DNA from: Acidimicrobiaceae bacterium
GTDB taxonomy: Bacteria; Actinomycetota; Acidimicrobiia; Acidimicrobiales; RAAP-2
Direction: 5' to 3'
Length of the DNA: 48,463 nucleotides
Assembly (NCBI GenBank): GCA_027315005.1
Contig: DAHUZT010000118.1
Span: forward strand, 1 to 48,463
The notes below the pieces were generated by a model that was given only the letters and a program-made list of their open reading frames with translations, was not told the DNA's origin and did not search any database. Every line of letters begins with the position of its first letter. Position 1 is the stretch's first letter. Both the position numbers and the translations under genes were made by a program. Below are positions 8,279 to 15,734 of this stretch, one piece after another.

Positions 8279-9505
8279 ATGAAGATCGACCTCGACTCCC
8301 GCACCGAAGCCGCCGACACCGGTGAAATTCCGTTTTGCCGAACTGTCATCACTCCAGATGCTCAGAGAGCGGCGGTTCGGGTGCTGCAGAGCGGCTGGGT
8401 GACCATGGGACCGGAGTCGATCGCTTTCGAAGAGGAGTTCGCGTCGTGGCTCGGGGCACGGCACGTGGTTGCGGTGAGTTCGTGTAGCGCTGCCTTGCAA
8501 ATGGCACTCATGGCCCTCAAGCTGCCGAGCGGGTCCGCGGTGCTCACCCCCACCCTAACCTTCAGCGGGGCCGTCCAGGCGATCCTCCATGCAGGGCTCC
8601 GTCCGGTTCTGGTGGACGTGGACGAGCAGTCACTTGGTGTCTCCGAAGCTGGTGTGGCCGCCGCGGCTCGGGCAGGGGCCGTCGCGATGGTCGTCCAGCA
8701 CATGGCCGGCTATCCCCTGGACGCGAAGGGTCTCGCTGATGCAGCGGGAATTGACCATTCGCATGTGGTCGAAGACGCCGCGCACGCTCTGGGCGCCGCA
8801 ATCGCTGGTGCTGCCATCGGCAGCGAGTCCCCGGCTGGGTGTTTCAGCTTCTACGCGACAAAGAACCTCCCGATCGGCGAAGGTGGAGCCATTGCGACGA
8901 CCGACAGCCAACTCGCCGAACGCCTCCGAACCATGCGCCTACACGGCATGACACGAGACGCTTGGCGTCGCTACGAGTTGTCCGGAAGCTGGGAGTACAC
9001 CGTCGAGGATGTGGGCCTCAAGGCCAACTTCACCGACCTCCAGGCGGCGATCGGTCGAGCACAACTTCTAGAATTGGGCGACTGGCAGCGACGTCGAGCC
9101 GAGCTCGCCGCTCGCTATGACGCCCAGCTAGTGAGAATTCGCGGGATCCAACTTCCTCCGAGGCCCCTTCGGGCGGTTCACGCCTGGCACCTCTACATCG
9201 TCCAGATTCATGAAGAGTTCGGTCGGTCACGAGACGAAACCGCAGCACTTCTCGGCGAACGCGGGATCGGTACGTCCGTGCACTTCATACCGGTGCACCG
9301 ACTGTCCTACTTCCGTCGTGCTCTCGGCACCGAGATGTGCTCGACCCTTCCCGTCGCCGATCTTGTGTTCCCGAGGCTTCTCTCGCTCCCCCTGTACCCC
9401 GGCATGTCCAATGACGATGTCGATCGTGTGTGTCAGGCGCTTGAAGACCTAAGTCGTCCCTCACCGCAGCGTGTGCCGATAGGAGATTCCCATGGAAGTC
9501 GGTGA
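8279..9505 (+). CDS. DegT/DnrJ/EryC1-type sugar aminotransferase
   Basis: 408 residues. The ATG at 8279 is chosen because family homology begins just after it (EIPFCRTVITPDAQRAAVRVLQSGW); a longer frame from 8123 would overlap the GT4 gene by about 150 nt. Family marks: WVTMGPESIAFEEEFA, VSSCSAALQMAL, VEDAAHALGA, and FYATKNLPIGEGG with the pyridoxal-phosphate Lys at 195. The enzyme probably transaminates the 4-keto sugar made by the CapD-like enzyme (4568-6097) to an amino sugar. It overlaps the RtcB-like gene by 14 nt. The last residues (RVPIGDSHGSR) are encoded in the next gene's ribosome-binding region and are probably not structural. Confidence 0.9.
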   Translation: MKIDLDSRTEAADTGEIPFCRTVITPDAQRAAVRVLQSGWVTMGPESIAFEEEFASWLGARHVVAVSSCSAALQMALMALKLPSGSAVLTPTLTFSGAVQAILHAGLRPVLVDVDEQSLGVSEAGVAAAARAGAVAMVVQHMAGYPLDAKGLADAAGIDHSHVVEDAAHALGAAIAGAAIGSESPAGCFSFYATKNLPIGEGGAIATTDSQLAERLRTMRLHGMTRDAWRRYELSGSWEYTVEDVGLKANFTDLQAAIGRAQLLELGDWQRRRAELAARYDAQLVRIRGIQLPPRPLRAVHAWHLYIVQIHEEFGRSRDETAALLGERGIGTSVHFIPVHRLSYFRRALGTEMCSTLPVADLVFPRLLSLPLYPGMSNDDVDRVCQALEDLSRPSPQRVPIGDSHGSR

Positions 9506-10952
9506 CATGGATATCGAAATCTTGGGTCGGCAGACGTCCCGTTCACACGGGGGGAAGGAATTCACGATCTTCGACAGCGATGACGCACCGGCAGACAGTC
9601 GGCTCATCCAACAGCTCGGACTTGGTACCGACGAGATCGACCTTGCTGCATCTCCGGTCGTCCTGCCGGACTTCTGTCACAAGACGAAGTCTGAGATGCC
9701 GTCCAGCATTGCCGTCGCCACCAAGAACGCCATTCGCCCCACACTCACCGATGCCGCCCTCAATTGCGGCATGGCGTTGGTCACGCTGGACACCGGACGT
9801 CCATCCGAGAAGGCAGTGTCGGACTTCTACCGCCAGATCATTGAACGATTCCCGAGTCCCCCGAACTGGAAGCGCGACCTCAAGAGCTCAGAGGTTCTAC
9901 GCGCCGCCGTGGAGGGTGCCGATTTCGCCGCCGAGCGTTATGAGCTGAGCAACGACGAGCTCGATCGGATCGAGGAACGAGGCCGGATGTCCATCGATGA
10001 CCTGGGCGGTCCTTCACAGGCGATGAAGGATCTCCCGTGGTTGGTCGTGCAAATGAGCCGGCTCCGGTTCGGGAACATCGGACCCAGCACGCACTTCCTC
10101 GAGATGCAAGAAGTCGAAGAGATCCTCGATCGTGAGGCTGCCGATCGGCTCGGCATCCACGAGGGACAGATCACCATCCAGTTCCACAATGGTGGAGGCG
10201 TGCTGACCGGCCAACTGGGAGCCCTGTATGCACGCCGCAAGAGCGCGTCCAAGATGCTTCGTACCGAAATGTCGGTGCAGCGCCCCATCAGTCACCTTCT
10301 CTCTGCGAGGTCGGTCGGTGACGCGAAACGTCGCCTCGCCACATTCTTTGTCGAAGGCTGCCCTTCGATCCCGACGACGGACGAGGACGGTCGACGGGCC
10401 CTGCTGGCGACCCGCCTGGCCATGAACTACGGCTTCGCCTACCGCATGGCGACGTATGCGGCCTTGCGAGACATCGCTAAGACCTCGCTCGGTTCTTCCA
10501 CCCAGCTCGTGGTGGATTCTCCTCACAACTCCATCTACGAAGAGGAGGTCGACGGTGACACCGCCTTCGTACACCGCCACAATGCCTGCCGCGCGTACCC
10601 GGCGGAGATGATGTCGGGTCATCCGGCCTTCGCCGAGACCGGACAGCCCCTCCTTCTCCCCGGGACGAACCGCACCTCCTCGTACCTCTGTGTTCCCGGC
10701 AACGACGCCCAGAGAAGTCTCTACACCGCGTGTCACGGATCCGGGAGCATCATCTCGGAGTTCGAGCGATCTGGCCGGTCCGAAGCGGACCCCATGGGAC
10801 GGAGCACCGCTCGATTCGGTTATGACGGAGCGGCACCCAAGACCATCCCTCACCTCGACGACAACGGGGTGAACGAAGCGCTGGCCATCCTCACGGGTCA
10901 CGGGCTGGTGAAGCCCGTCGCCCGGATGCGACCTTTTGCCGTCCTCACATGA
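9492..10952 (+). CDS. Divergent RtcB-like protein inside the polysaccharide operon
   Basis: 486 residues, ATG behind AGGAG. The order and spacing of motifs match RtcB, the GTP/Mn2+ RNA ligase. VVLPDFCHKTK corresponds to the MPDVHLGKG region and NAIRPTLTDAALNCGM to GVDIGCGM. The metal-binding Cys (C92) and the His equivalents (H201 in THFLEM, H232 in FHNGGG, H345 in PHNSIYEEE) are kept, as is the guanylylated His (H415 in ACHGSGS). VHRHNACRAYP and GQPLLLPGTNRTSSY match the late RtcB motifs. The metal-ligand Asp before the Cys is replaced by Ala (A89), and the Asn before the first His by Thr (T200). The fold is therefore clear, but canonical RNA ligation is doubtful. It overlaps its neighbours on both sides, so it belongs to the operon. 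A nucleotidyl-transfer role in glycan synthesis is speculation. Confidence 0.8.
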   Translation: MEVGDMDIEILGRQTSRSHGGKEFTIFDSDDAPADSRLIQQLGLGTDEIDLAASPVVLPDFCHKTKSEMPSSIAVATKNAIRPTLTDAALNCGMALVTLDTGRPSEKAVSDFYRQIIERFPSPPNWKRDLKSSEVLRAAVEGADFAAERYELSNDELDRIEERGRMSIDDLGGPSQAMKDLPWLVVQMSRLRFGNIGPSTHFLEMQEVEEILDREAADRLGIHEGQITIQFHNGGGVLTGQLGALYARRKSASKMLRTEMSVQRPISHLLSARSVGDAKRRLATFFVEGCPSIPTTDEDGRRALLATRLAMNYGFAYRMATYAALRDIAKTSLGSSTQLVVDSPHNSIYEEEVDGDTAFVHRHNACRAYPAEMMSGHPAFAETGQPLLLPGTNRTSSYLCVPGNDAQRSLYTACHGSGSIISEFERSGRSEADPMGRSTARFGYDGAAPKTIPHLDDNGVNEALAILTGHGLVKPVARMRPFAVLT

Positions 10953-11362
10953 CTCAACTGTTCGGCACGTCGGAGACCTGGGCGATCTTACTTCCCGCTG
11001 ACACCGTCTGGATCGATCGCGGCAAGCAGCAACCCACCGAGACCTCCGTCGAGCATCCCCGGAGCACCCACACCGCCGTCATCGGTTCACGACGGACCTT
11101 GCGTCGTCGGTCAGGGAAGGACGCAGCCGGCTGCCGCACCTACATCGCCTTTCCGTCCTATGAGCATCCACTTCTCGTGACCAACCAGGACTCGGCCATC
11201 CTTCGCTATCTCACCGATTCGGTGCTTTCCACGCCACCGGGGATCGGAAGGGTTCCCACCTTCCTCCTCACGATCGGACGACGCCTCCTGCGCAGGCAGA
11301 GTGCCTGGATGCTGGCGACCTGGTTCAGTACGGCCGGAGTTGTCTCGGTGCAAGAACAATGA
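10949..11362 (+). CDS. Unknown 137-residue protein between RtcB-like and APH-like genes
   Basis: ATGA overlaps at both ends (10949 with the RtcB-like gene, 11359 with the kinase-like gene) support this as a real coupled gene. The N-terminal part has WAILLPADTVWIDRG, then a basic segment (GSRRTLRRRSGKD), then TYIAFPSYEHPLLVTNQDSAILRYLTDS, and a hydrophobic/basic end (FLLTIGRRLLRRQSAWMLATWF). There is no signal peptide and no Cys pair. I do not recognise a family. Position suggests that it works with the APH-like kinase, perhaps as a substrate-binding or regulatory partner. This is inferred only from coupling. Confidence 0.55.
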   Translation: MTQLFGTSETWAILLPADTVWIDRGKQQPTETSVEHPRSTHTAVIGSRRTLRRRSGKDAAGCRTYIAFPSYEHPLLVTNQDSAILRYLTDSVLSTPPGIGRVPTFLLTIGRRLLRRQSAWMLATWFSTAGVVSVQEQ

Positions 11363-12372
11363 CGATCTCCATGGTGACCGGCCGGCGCCCGCTGCACGAC
11401 CTCGTTAACGATGTCGGCGGGAGAGTGGCCTGCCTCGCGTTTTCGAAGGACCCAAACGCCAAGGTCACCGTTCTCATCTTTCCGCCTGGGGAGAGCTTGC
11501 CCGAACTGGTCGCCAAGGTTCCGACGACAGATGCTGCGGCTGCAAGCGTGCAACTGGAGGCAAGCGCGTTGGCGTCGCTCGATCGGACTCGGCTCGGCCC
11601 GCTGGAAGAGACCGTTCCACGGGTGACTGCCCTTGCCGAACATCGCGGCCGTTTCGTCTTGGTCACCACGGCACTTCCGGGTCGAGTGATGCTGGCGAAC
11701 TACCACCGCTGGCGCCACACGGCCCGACCGGCGATGGTCCAGTCGGACTTCGATGCGGCCGGGGACTGGCTTCGTGAACTCCATGAGCGGACGGCGCGGG
11801 GCCACAGCGATCTCTCGATGCTGCTCGACAACGTGGCTCCCCTCCTCTCGCGTCGCTTTCGTGAGGATGTGTCCACGGCGAGGGACCTCGACATCCTCGA
11901 GGCCATCCATGGTCGTCTCCAAGGTCACGATGCTCCCCGGGGCCTGGTGCACGGCGATTACTGGGTCGGGAATCTCCTGGTCGCTGACGGCAAGGTCTGC
12001 GGAGTCATCGACTGGGAGTTCTCCCAGTCCGACGGCTTGTTGATCCGGGATCTCGCCCGGTTCGTGATCGGGTACTCCCTCTACCTCGATCGCCACACCC
12101 GTCCAGGCCGACACGTGAACGGCCATCACGGCCTTCGCGCCGGAGAGTGGGGGGCGGGGGTGGACTACGCCCTCGATGGGAACGGGTGGTACCCAGAGCT
12201 GGTCCGAGCCTTCCTCTCCGACGGACTCCGGCGCCTCGGGATCCCGCTATCTTGCATGAGAGATGTCGTGCTCGCGGAGATCGCGAGAATCGCCGCAGAG
12301 GCTGACCAGGAGGAATTCGCCAAGGCTCACCTTCGCCTGCTGCGCCGGCTCCACACAAAGGTGATGGAGTGA
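11359..12372 (+). CDS. Aminoglycoside-phosphotransferase-fold kinase
   Basis: 337 residues. The N-lobe contains VTVLIFPPGESLPELVAKVP with the ATP-lysine candidate. The C-lobe has LVHGDYWVGNLLV at about 196-208 (catalytic Asp of HGDxxxxN) and GVIDWEFSQSDG (metal-binding Asp), the Brenner and DFG-like motifs of the APH/choline-kinase superfamily. In this setting it more likely phosphorylates a sugar, a lipid or a small precursor than an antibiotic. It overlaps both neighbours by four bases. An antibiotic-resistance label would be unsupported. Confidence 0.75.
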   Translation: MTISMVTGRRPLHDLVNDVGGRVACLAFSKDPNAKVTVLIFPPGESLPELVAKVPTTDAAAASVQLEASALASLDRTRLGPLEETVPRVTALAEHRGRFVLVTTALPGRVMLANYHRWRHTARPAMVQSDFDAAGDWLRELHERTARGHSDLSMLLDNVAPLLSRRFREDVSTARDLDILEAIHGRLQGHDAPRGLVHGDYWVGNLLVADGKVCGVIDWEFSQSDGLLIRDLARFVIGYSLYLDRHTRPGRHVNGHHGLRAGEWGAGVDYALDGNGWYPELVRAFLSDGLRRLGIPLSCMRDVVLAEIARIAAEADQEEFAKAHLRLLRRLHTKVME

Positions 12373-13700
12373 GCCTCCGGACCCGCACTGATGATGCGCC
12401 GATGCTCTCGGCGGGTCTTCTCGAGCCCCCGGACGTGGCCGGCCCGACGCAGAAGGCCCAACGGCGCGCCCTCACCGCTCTGACGCTCGCCTTCGTCTTC
12501 CAACCGATCCTTCACCCGGCCGGGCCAGCGAACAGTTCTCCGGTCGACCTCTTTCTCATCGCTTCCATCGTCTGTTTCGTCATCTGGGTGCGGAAGGAAC
12601 CGAGGAAACTTCAGGCCCCATACTTCTTCCCGTTCGCGTTGATAGTCATCGCGGGTGCCGCATCGGGTATTGCAGGACAGTTTCCGAGCACGGCGTTCCA
12701 GGCGATCCTGGTCGATCTTCTCCTCTTTGCCTGGTGCACGACCATCGCAAACGTCGTCAACTCACCTCGGGCACTCCAGCACATCCTCAGCGTCTGGGCG
12801 ATCTCAGGGATCGTTTGGTCGATGATCGTCGTCTTCGCGTGGCTCGGCCACGTCACGCCGATCGAGGGTCTCAACGCTGCCGATGGCAATCGAGTGCTAT
12901 TCACCTTCGGCGATCCGAATTACGCCTCCACCTACTGGCTGACCACGCTCTTTGTCATCTATGCGATCCAACGACCTGCGACCCGTTGGCTCCGGATCGT
13001 CGGGTACGTTTCGGTCTTTTGGGCGCTTGCTCTCACCGAGTCCAATGGTGGATTTCTCTCGCTGGCAATCGGCCTGTGCTTCCTGACGCTGGTCAAGATC
13101 TTCAGGAAGCGAGGCTGGGCCGGTGTGGTCGCCGCCGTGATCTCGTTGGGCCTGGTGGTCGGGACGTTCTTGACCCTCTTCCCGCTGAACACGATCCGTC
13201 AGAAGGCGCTGTACAGCAACCAGCCGCTCCTGGTCAACTCGATCGGTCGGAGCGCCCAGAGCTCTTCGGAGCGCTCGCTCCTCATCACAGAGATGGGCCA
13301 CCTCTACAACCAGACCGACGGGATTCTCGGTATCGGGCCCGGGGCGACCAAGCCAACGCTCACCGCCCAACTCGCCGTCTATCCGAACGAGGCGCACGAC
13401 GACTGGCTGGCCGCTCTGGTCGAAGAGGGACCGATCGGCTTCGTCGGTCTCCTGCTGCTCGTGGGATCGGCAGCGCTCTGGTGCGGACCGCTGGTCCGTC
13501 GACGTGTCTCCAGCCGGTTCGCCGCGGTCATCCCCTTCCCGCTCGGGTTGGCAGTCGGCCTCTTCGCGCTCAGCGTCAACTCCTTCTACGAGGAGATCTT
13601 CCACTTCCGCTTCCTGTGGGCTCTCCTCGCGATCGTCGCGGTCGTCGGCAAAGACTCAAGACTCGGGCGTCGAAATGGGATATCTCAACAACCGACTTGA
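12369..13700 (+). CDS. O-antigen ligase/polymerase-like membrane protein (Wzy-type)
   Basis: 443 residues, GTG start in a GTGA overlap. About ten hydrophobic helices are spread along the chain, with a large extracytoplasmic loop near residues 270-345 (RSAQSSSERSLLITEMGHLYNQ, then PNEAHDDWLAALVEEGPIGFVGLLLLV). The loop's NEAHDDWLAALVEEG pattern, His near Asn/Asp and Glu-Gly-Pro, is the hallmark of Wzy_C/O-antigen ligase proteins. It should polymerise or transfer lipid-linked repeat units outside the membrane. The flippase gene starts within its last 26 bases. Confidence 0.8.
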   Translation: MSLRTRTDDAPMLSAGLLEPPDVAGPTQKAQRRALTALTLAFVFQPILHPAGPANSSPVDLFLIASIVCFVIWVRKEPRKLQAPYFFPFALIVIAGAASGIAGQFPSTAFQAILVDLLLFAWCTTIANVVNSPRALQHILSVWAISGIVWSMIVVFAWLGHVTPIEGLNAADGNRVLFTFGDPNYASTYWLTTLFVIYAIQRPATRWLRIVGYVSVFWALALTESNGGFLSLAIGLCFLTLVKIFRKRGWAGVVAAVISLGLVVGTFLTLFPLNTIRQKALYSNQPLLVNSIGRSAQSSSERSLLITEMGHLYNQTDGILGIGPGATKPTLTAQLAVYPNEAHDDWLAALVEEGPIGFVGLLLLVGSAALWCGPLVRRRVSSRFAAVIPFPLGLAVGLFALSVNSFYEEIFHFRFLWALLAIVAVVGKDSRLGRRNGISQQPT

Positions 13701-15666
13701 GCAGGCCCAGCGAGGAACCTCGGGACTCGTCTCACGAGCTTCCCTTTCCAATCTGGGGGCCCAGGGAGCGGCTCTGGGCTCAGTCACGCTCGCCAGCCTC
13801 CTGGTGGCCCGGATCGGCGGACCGACCGTCGTCGGTGAGTACGCCCTCTTCAGAGTCCTTCCGTGGCTCTTCGGCGTGGTCTTCTCCTTCGGTCTGCCGA
13901 CGGCATCTGCCTACTTCCTAGCGGGAGAGCACTCGAAGGATCCCGACCTTCGCCCGACCTTGGTCGTCATTGCCCTCGGTGGTTCCGCACTCGGAGCACT
14001 CGTTTGGCTCGCCTGCGCGGCTCCCTTCCATGCCCTCTTCTTCAAGCAGGTGCCGCTCTCCATTGTCGTGGCCATGGCCCTCGGCGTCATCACCCAGTTG
14101 TGCACGGTCACCGCTAAGGGATGTTGTCAGGGTTCCCATGACATCCCGGGGGCCAATCTCGTGATCGTCGCCGAAGAACTCTGGTTCGTCCTCTGCTACC
14201 CGGCCGTCGTGCTCGTGACCCACAATCAGGGCATTGCCGGGGTCGTTGTGGCGCTCATCATCTCCGGCGTGCTGGCAACGTCCACCGGCCTGGTTCGCCT
14301 GGCCCGCAGACACTTCTTCGACGGCTTCGGTGCGCCTTCTCTCCCCCTCGCCAAGAAGATCACCGTCTTCGGCGCTCGGGGCCAACTCGGGAACCTACTC
14401 TGGTTGACGAACCTGCGCTTCGACTTCATCCTGCTCGGAGCCCTTGCTGGTCCCGCGGTCCTAGGCGTGTACTCCATTGCTTCGAAGTTCGCCGAACTCA
14501 TGCGCCTTGCTCCGACCGCACTCAACTACGTCTTGTACCCCAGATTCGCCAGTCTGAAGCGTGATCAGGCGGACGCCCATCTCCGCTCGCTGTTCCCCCG
14601 AGCGCTCGTGCTGACAGTGCTCTTGACCCCGTTCGTTGCCCTTGTCGCGTTGTTCGGGCCCAACCTGGTCTACGGAGACGCCTTCCAAGGTGCGGTGAGG
14701 CCCGCCGAGATCATCATTCTCGGCTTGTCGATCGAAGGGGCCGCTGCCGTAGCCTCCGCCTACCTTCTCGGCACTGGTCGCCCCGGTCTCAACTCCCTCG
14801 GTATGGGTGTCGGCGCCGCGATGACCGTCGGACTCGATGTGCTTCTCATTCCCCGCTACGGCGCGCTCGGCGGCGCAATCACCTCCGCCGTGGTGTACGC
14901 GACCACGACCATCACCCTCTCGTACATCGCCTATCGGATCGCCCCGCGCGACAGCGGACAACGCCTTCGATCCAAAGATGCTTTGCAGTTCCAGCTCGAC
15001 CATGGTGCCGACACCCCTCTGCGTCGGATGATCGACATCGCTCTCGCCCTGACCTCCCTGTTGGTCACCATGCCAGTGTTCCTACTGATCTCCCTCGCGG
15101 TGAGGCTCATGACTCCCGGGCCCATCCTCTACCGTCAAGTCAGAATGGGCCGGTCCGGCAAGCCCTTCACTCTCTTCAAATTCCGATCCATGGTCGTCAA
15201 CGCCGAAGCTCTTGGCGGCTACATCACGACGAAGAACGACAGCCGGGTCACGAAGGTCGGCAGGCTGCTGCGGGCCTCGAAGCTCGACGAACTCCCCCAA
15301 CTCGTCAACATTCTTCGTGGCGAGATGACGCTCGTTGGACCCCGCCCGGAGGTGCCGTACTTCGTCCGGTGGTACAACAGGAATGAGCTTCGGGTTCTGT
15401 CCGTCCGTCCTGGCCTGACGGGGTTGGGACAACTCCTCTACACCGGCGACAGCTTGAACGGTGGCGATAGCGCCCGGGATGTCGAAGCGCACTATCTCCT
15501 CCACCAGCTGCACCAGAAGTTGCTCGTGGACCTCGCCTACCTGCGCCAGCGGGGGTTCTGGGCCGATCTGGCCATCGTGACCAGGACCTTCGGTATCATC
15601 TTCCAGAACTCGAAGAAGATCCTTGGGCCGGCCTCGAGCCCGGAGTCGACCTCGCTTCGGGCGTGA
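13675..15666 (+). CDS. Fusion: Wzx-like flippase + priming sugar-phosphate transferase
   Basis: 663 residues in one uninterrupted frame; the ATG at 13675 begins MGYLNNRLEQ just before the flippase homology. Residues about 20-440 are a MOP-superfamily flippase with about 12-14 helices (LGSVTLASLLVARIGGPTVVGEYALFR near the start, typical of Wzx/RfbX). From about residue 450 a bacterial sugar transferase domain follows: PLRRMIDIALALTSLLV (membrane hairpin), TPGPILYRQVRMGRSGKPF, FKFRSM, SKLDELPQLVNILRGEMTLVGPRP split by a variable part, and SVRPGLTGLGQ. These are WcaJ/WbaP-type polyprenyl-phosphate sugar-1-phosphate transferase motifs. One chain may thus load the first sugar onto the lipid at the cytoplasmic face and flip the finished unit. 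These activities are normally on separate proteins. It is the last gene of the operon. Confidence 0.85.
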   Translation: MGYLNNRLEQAQRGTSGLVSRASLSNLGAQGAALGSVTLASLLVARIGGPTVVGEYALFRVLPWLFGVVFSFGLPTASAYFLAGEHSKDPDLRPTLVVIALGGSALGALVWLACAAPFHALFFKQVPLSIVVAMALGVITQLCTVTAKGCCQGSHDIPGANLVIVAEELWFVLCYPAVVLVTHNQGIAGVVVALIISGVLATSTGLVRLARRHFFDGFGAPSLPLAKKITVFGARGQLGNLLWLTNLRFDFILLGALAGPAVLGVYSIASKFAELMRLAPTALNYVLYPRFASLKRDQADAHLRSLFPRALVLTVLLTPFVALVALFGPNLVYGDAFQGAVRPAEIIILGLSIEGAAAVASAYLLGTGRPGLNSLGMGVGAAMTVGLDVLLIPRYGALGGAITSAVVYATTTITLSYIAYRIAPRDSGQRLRSKDALQFQLDHGADTPLRRMIDIALALTSLLVTMPVFLLISLAVRLMTPGPILYRQVRMGRSGKPFTLFKFRSMVVNAEALGGYITTKNDSRVTKVGRLLRASKLDELPQLVNILRGEMTLVGPRPEVPYFVRWYNRNELRVLSVRPGLTGLGQLLYTGDSLNGGDSARDVEAHYLLHQLHQKLLVDLAYLRQRGFWADLAIVTRTFGIIFQNSKKILGPASSPESTSLRA

Positions 15667-15734
15667 ATCGTGCACTCCACGAGGACGAAGGGCCAGTTCT
15701 CACAAGAGAGCTGCCACCGGCCGGCCGGGGTTGT

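Noticed and set aside
11359-12372. Aminoglycoside resistance gene
   Set aside because: The fold is shared by many small-molecule and sugar kinases, and the operon context is glycan synthesis.
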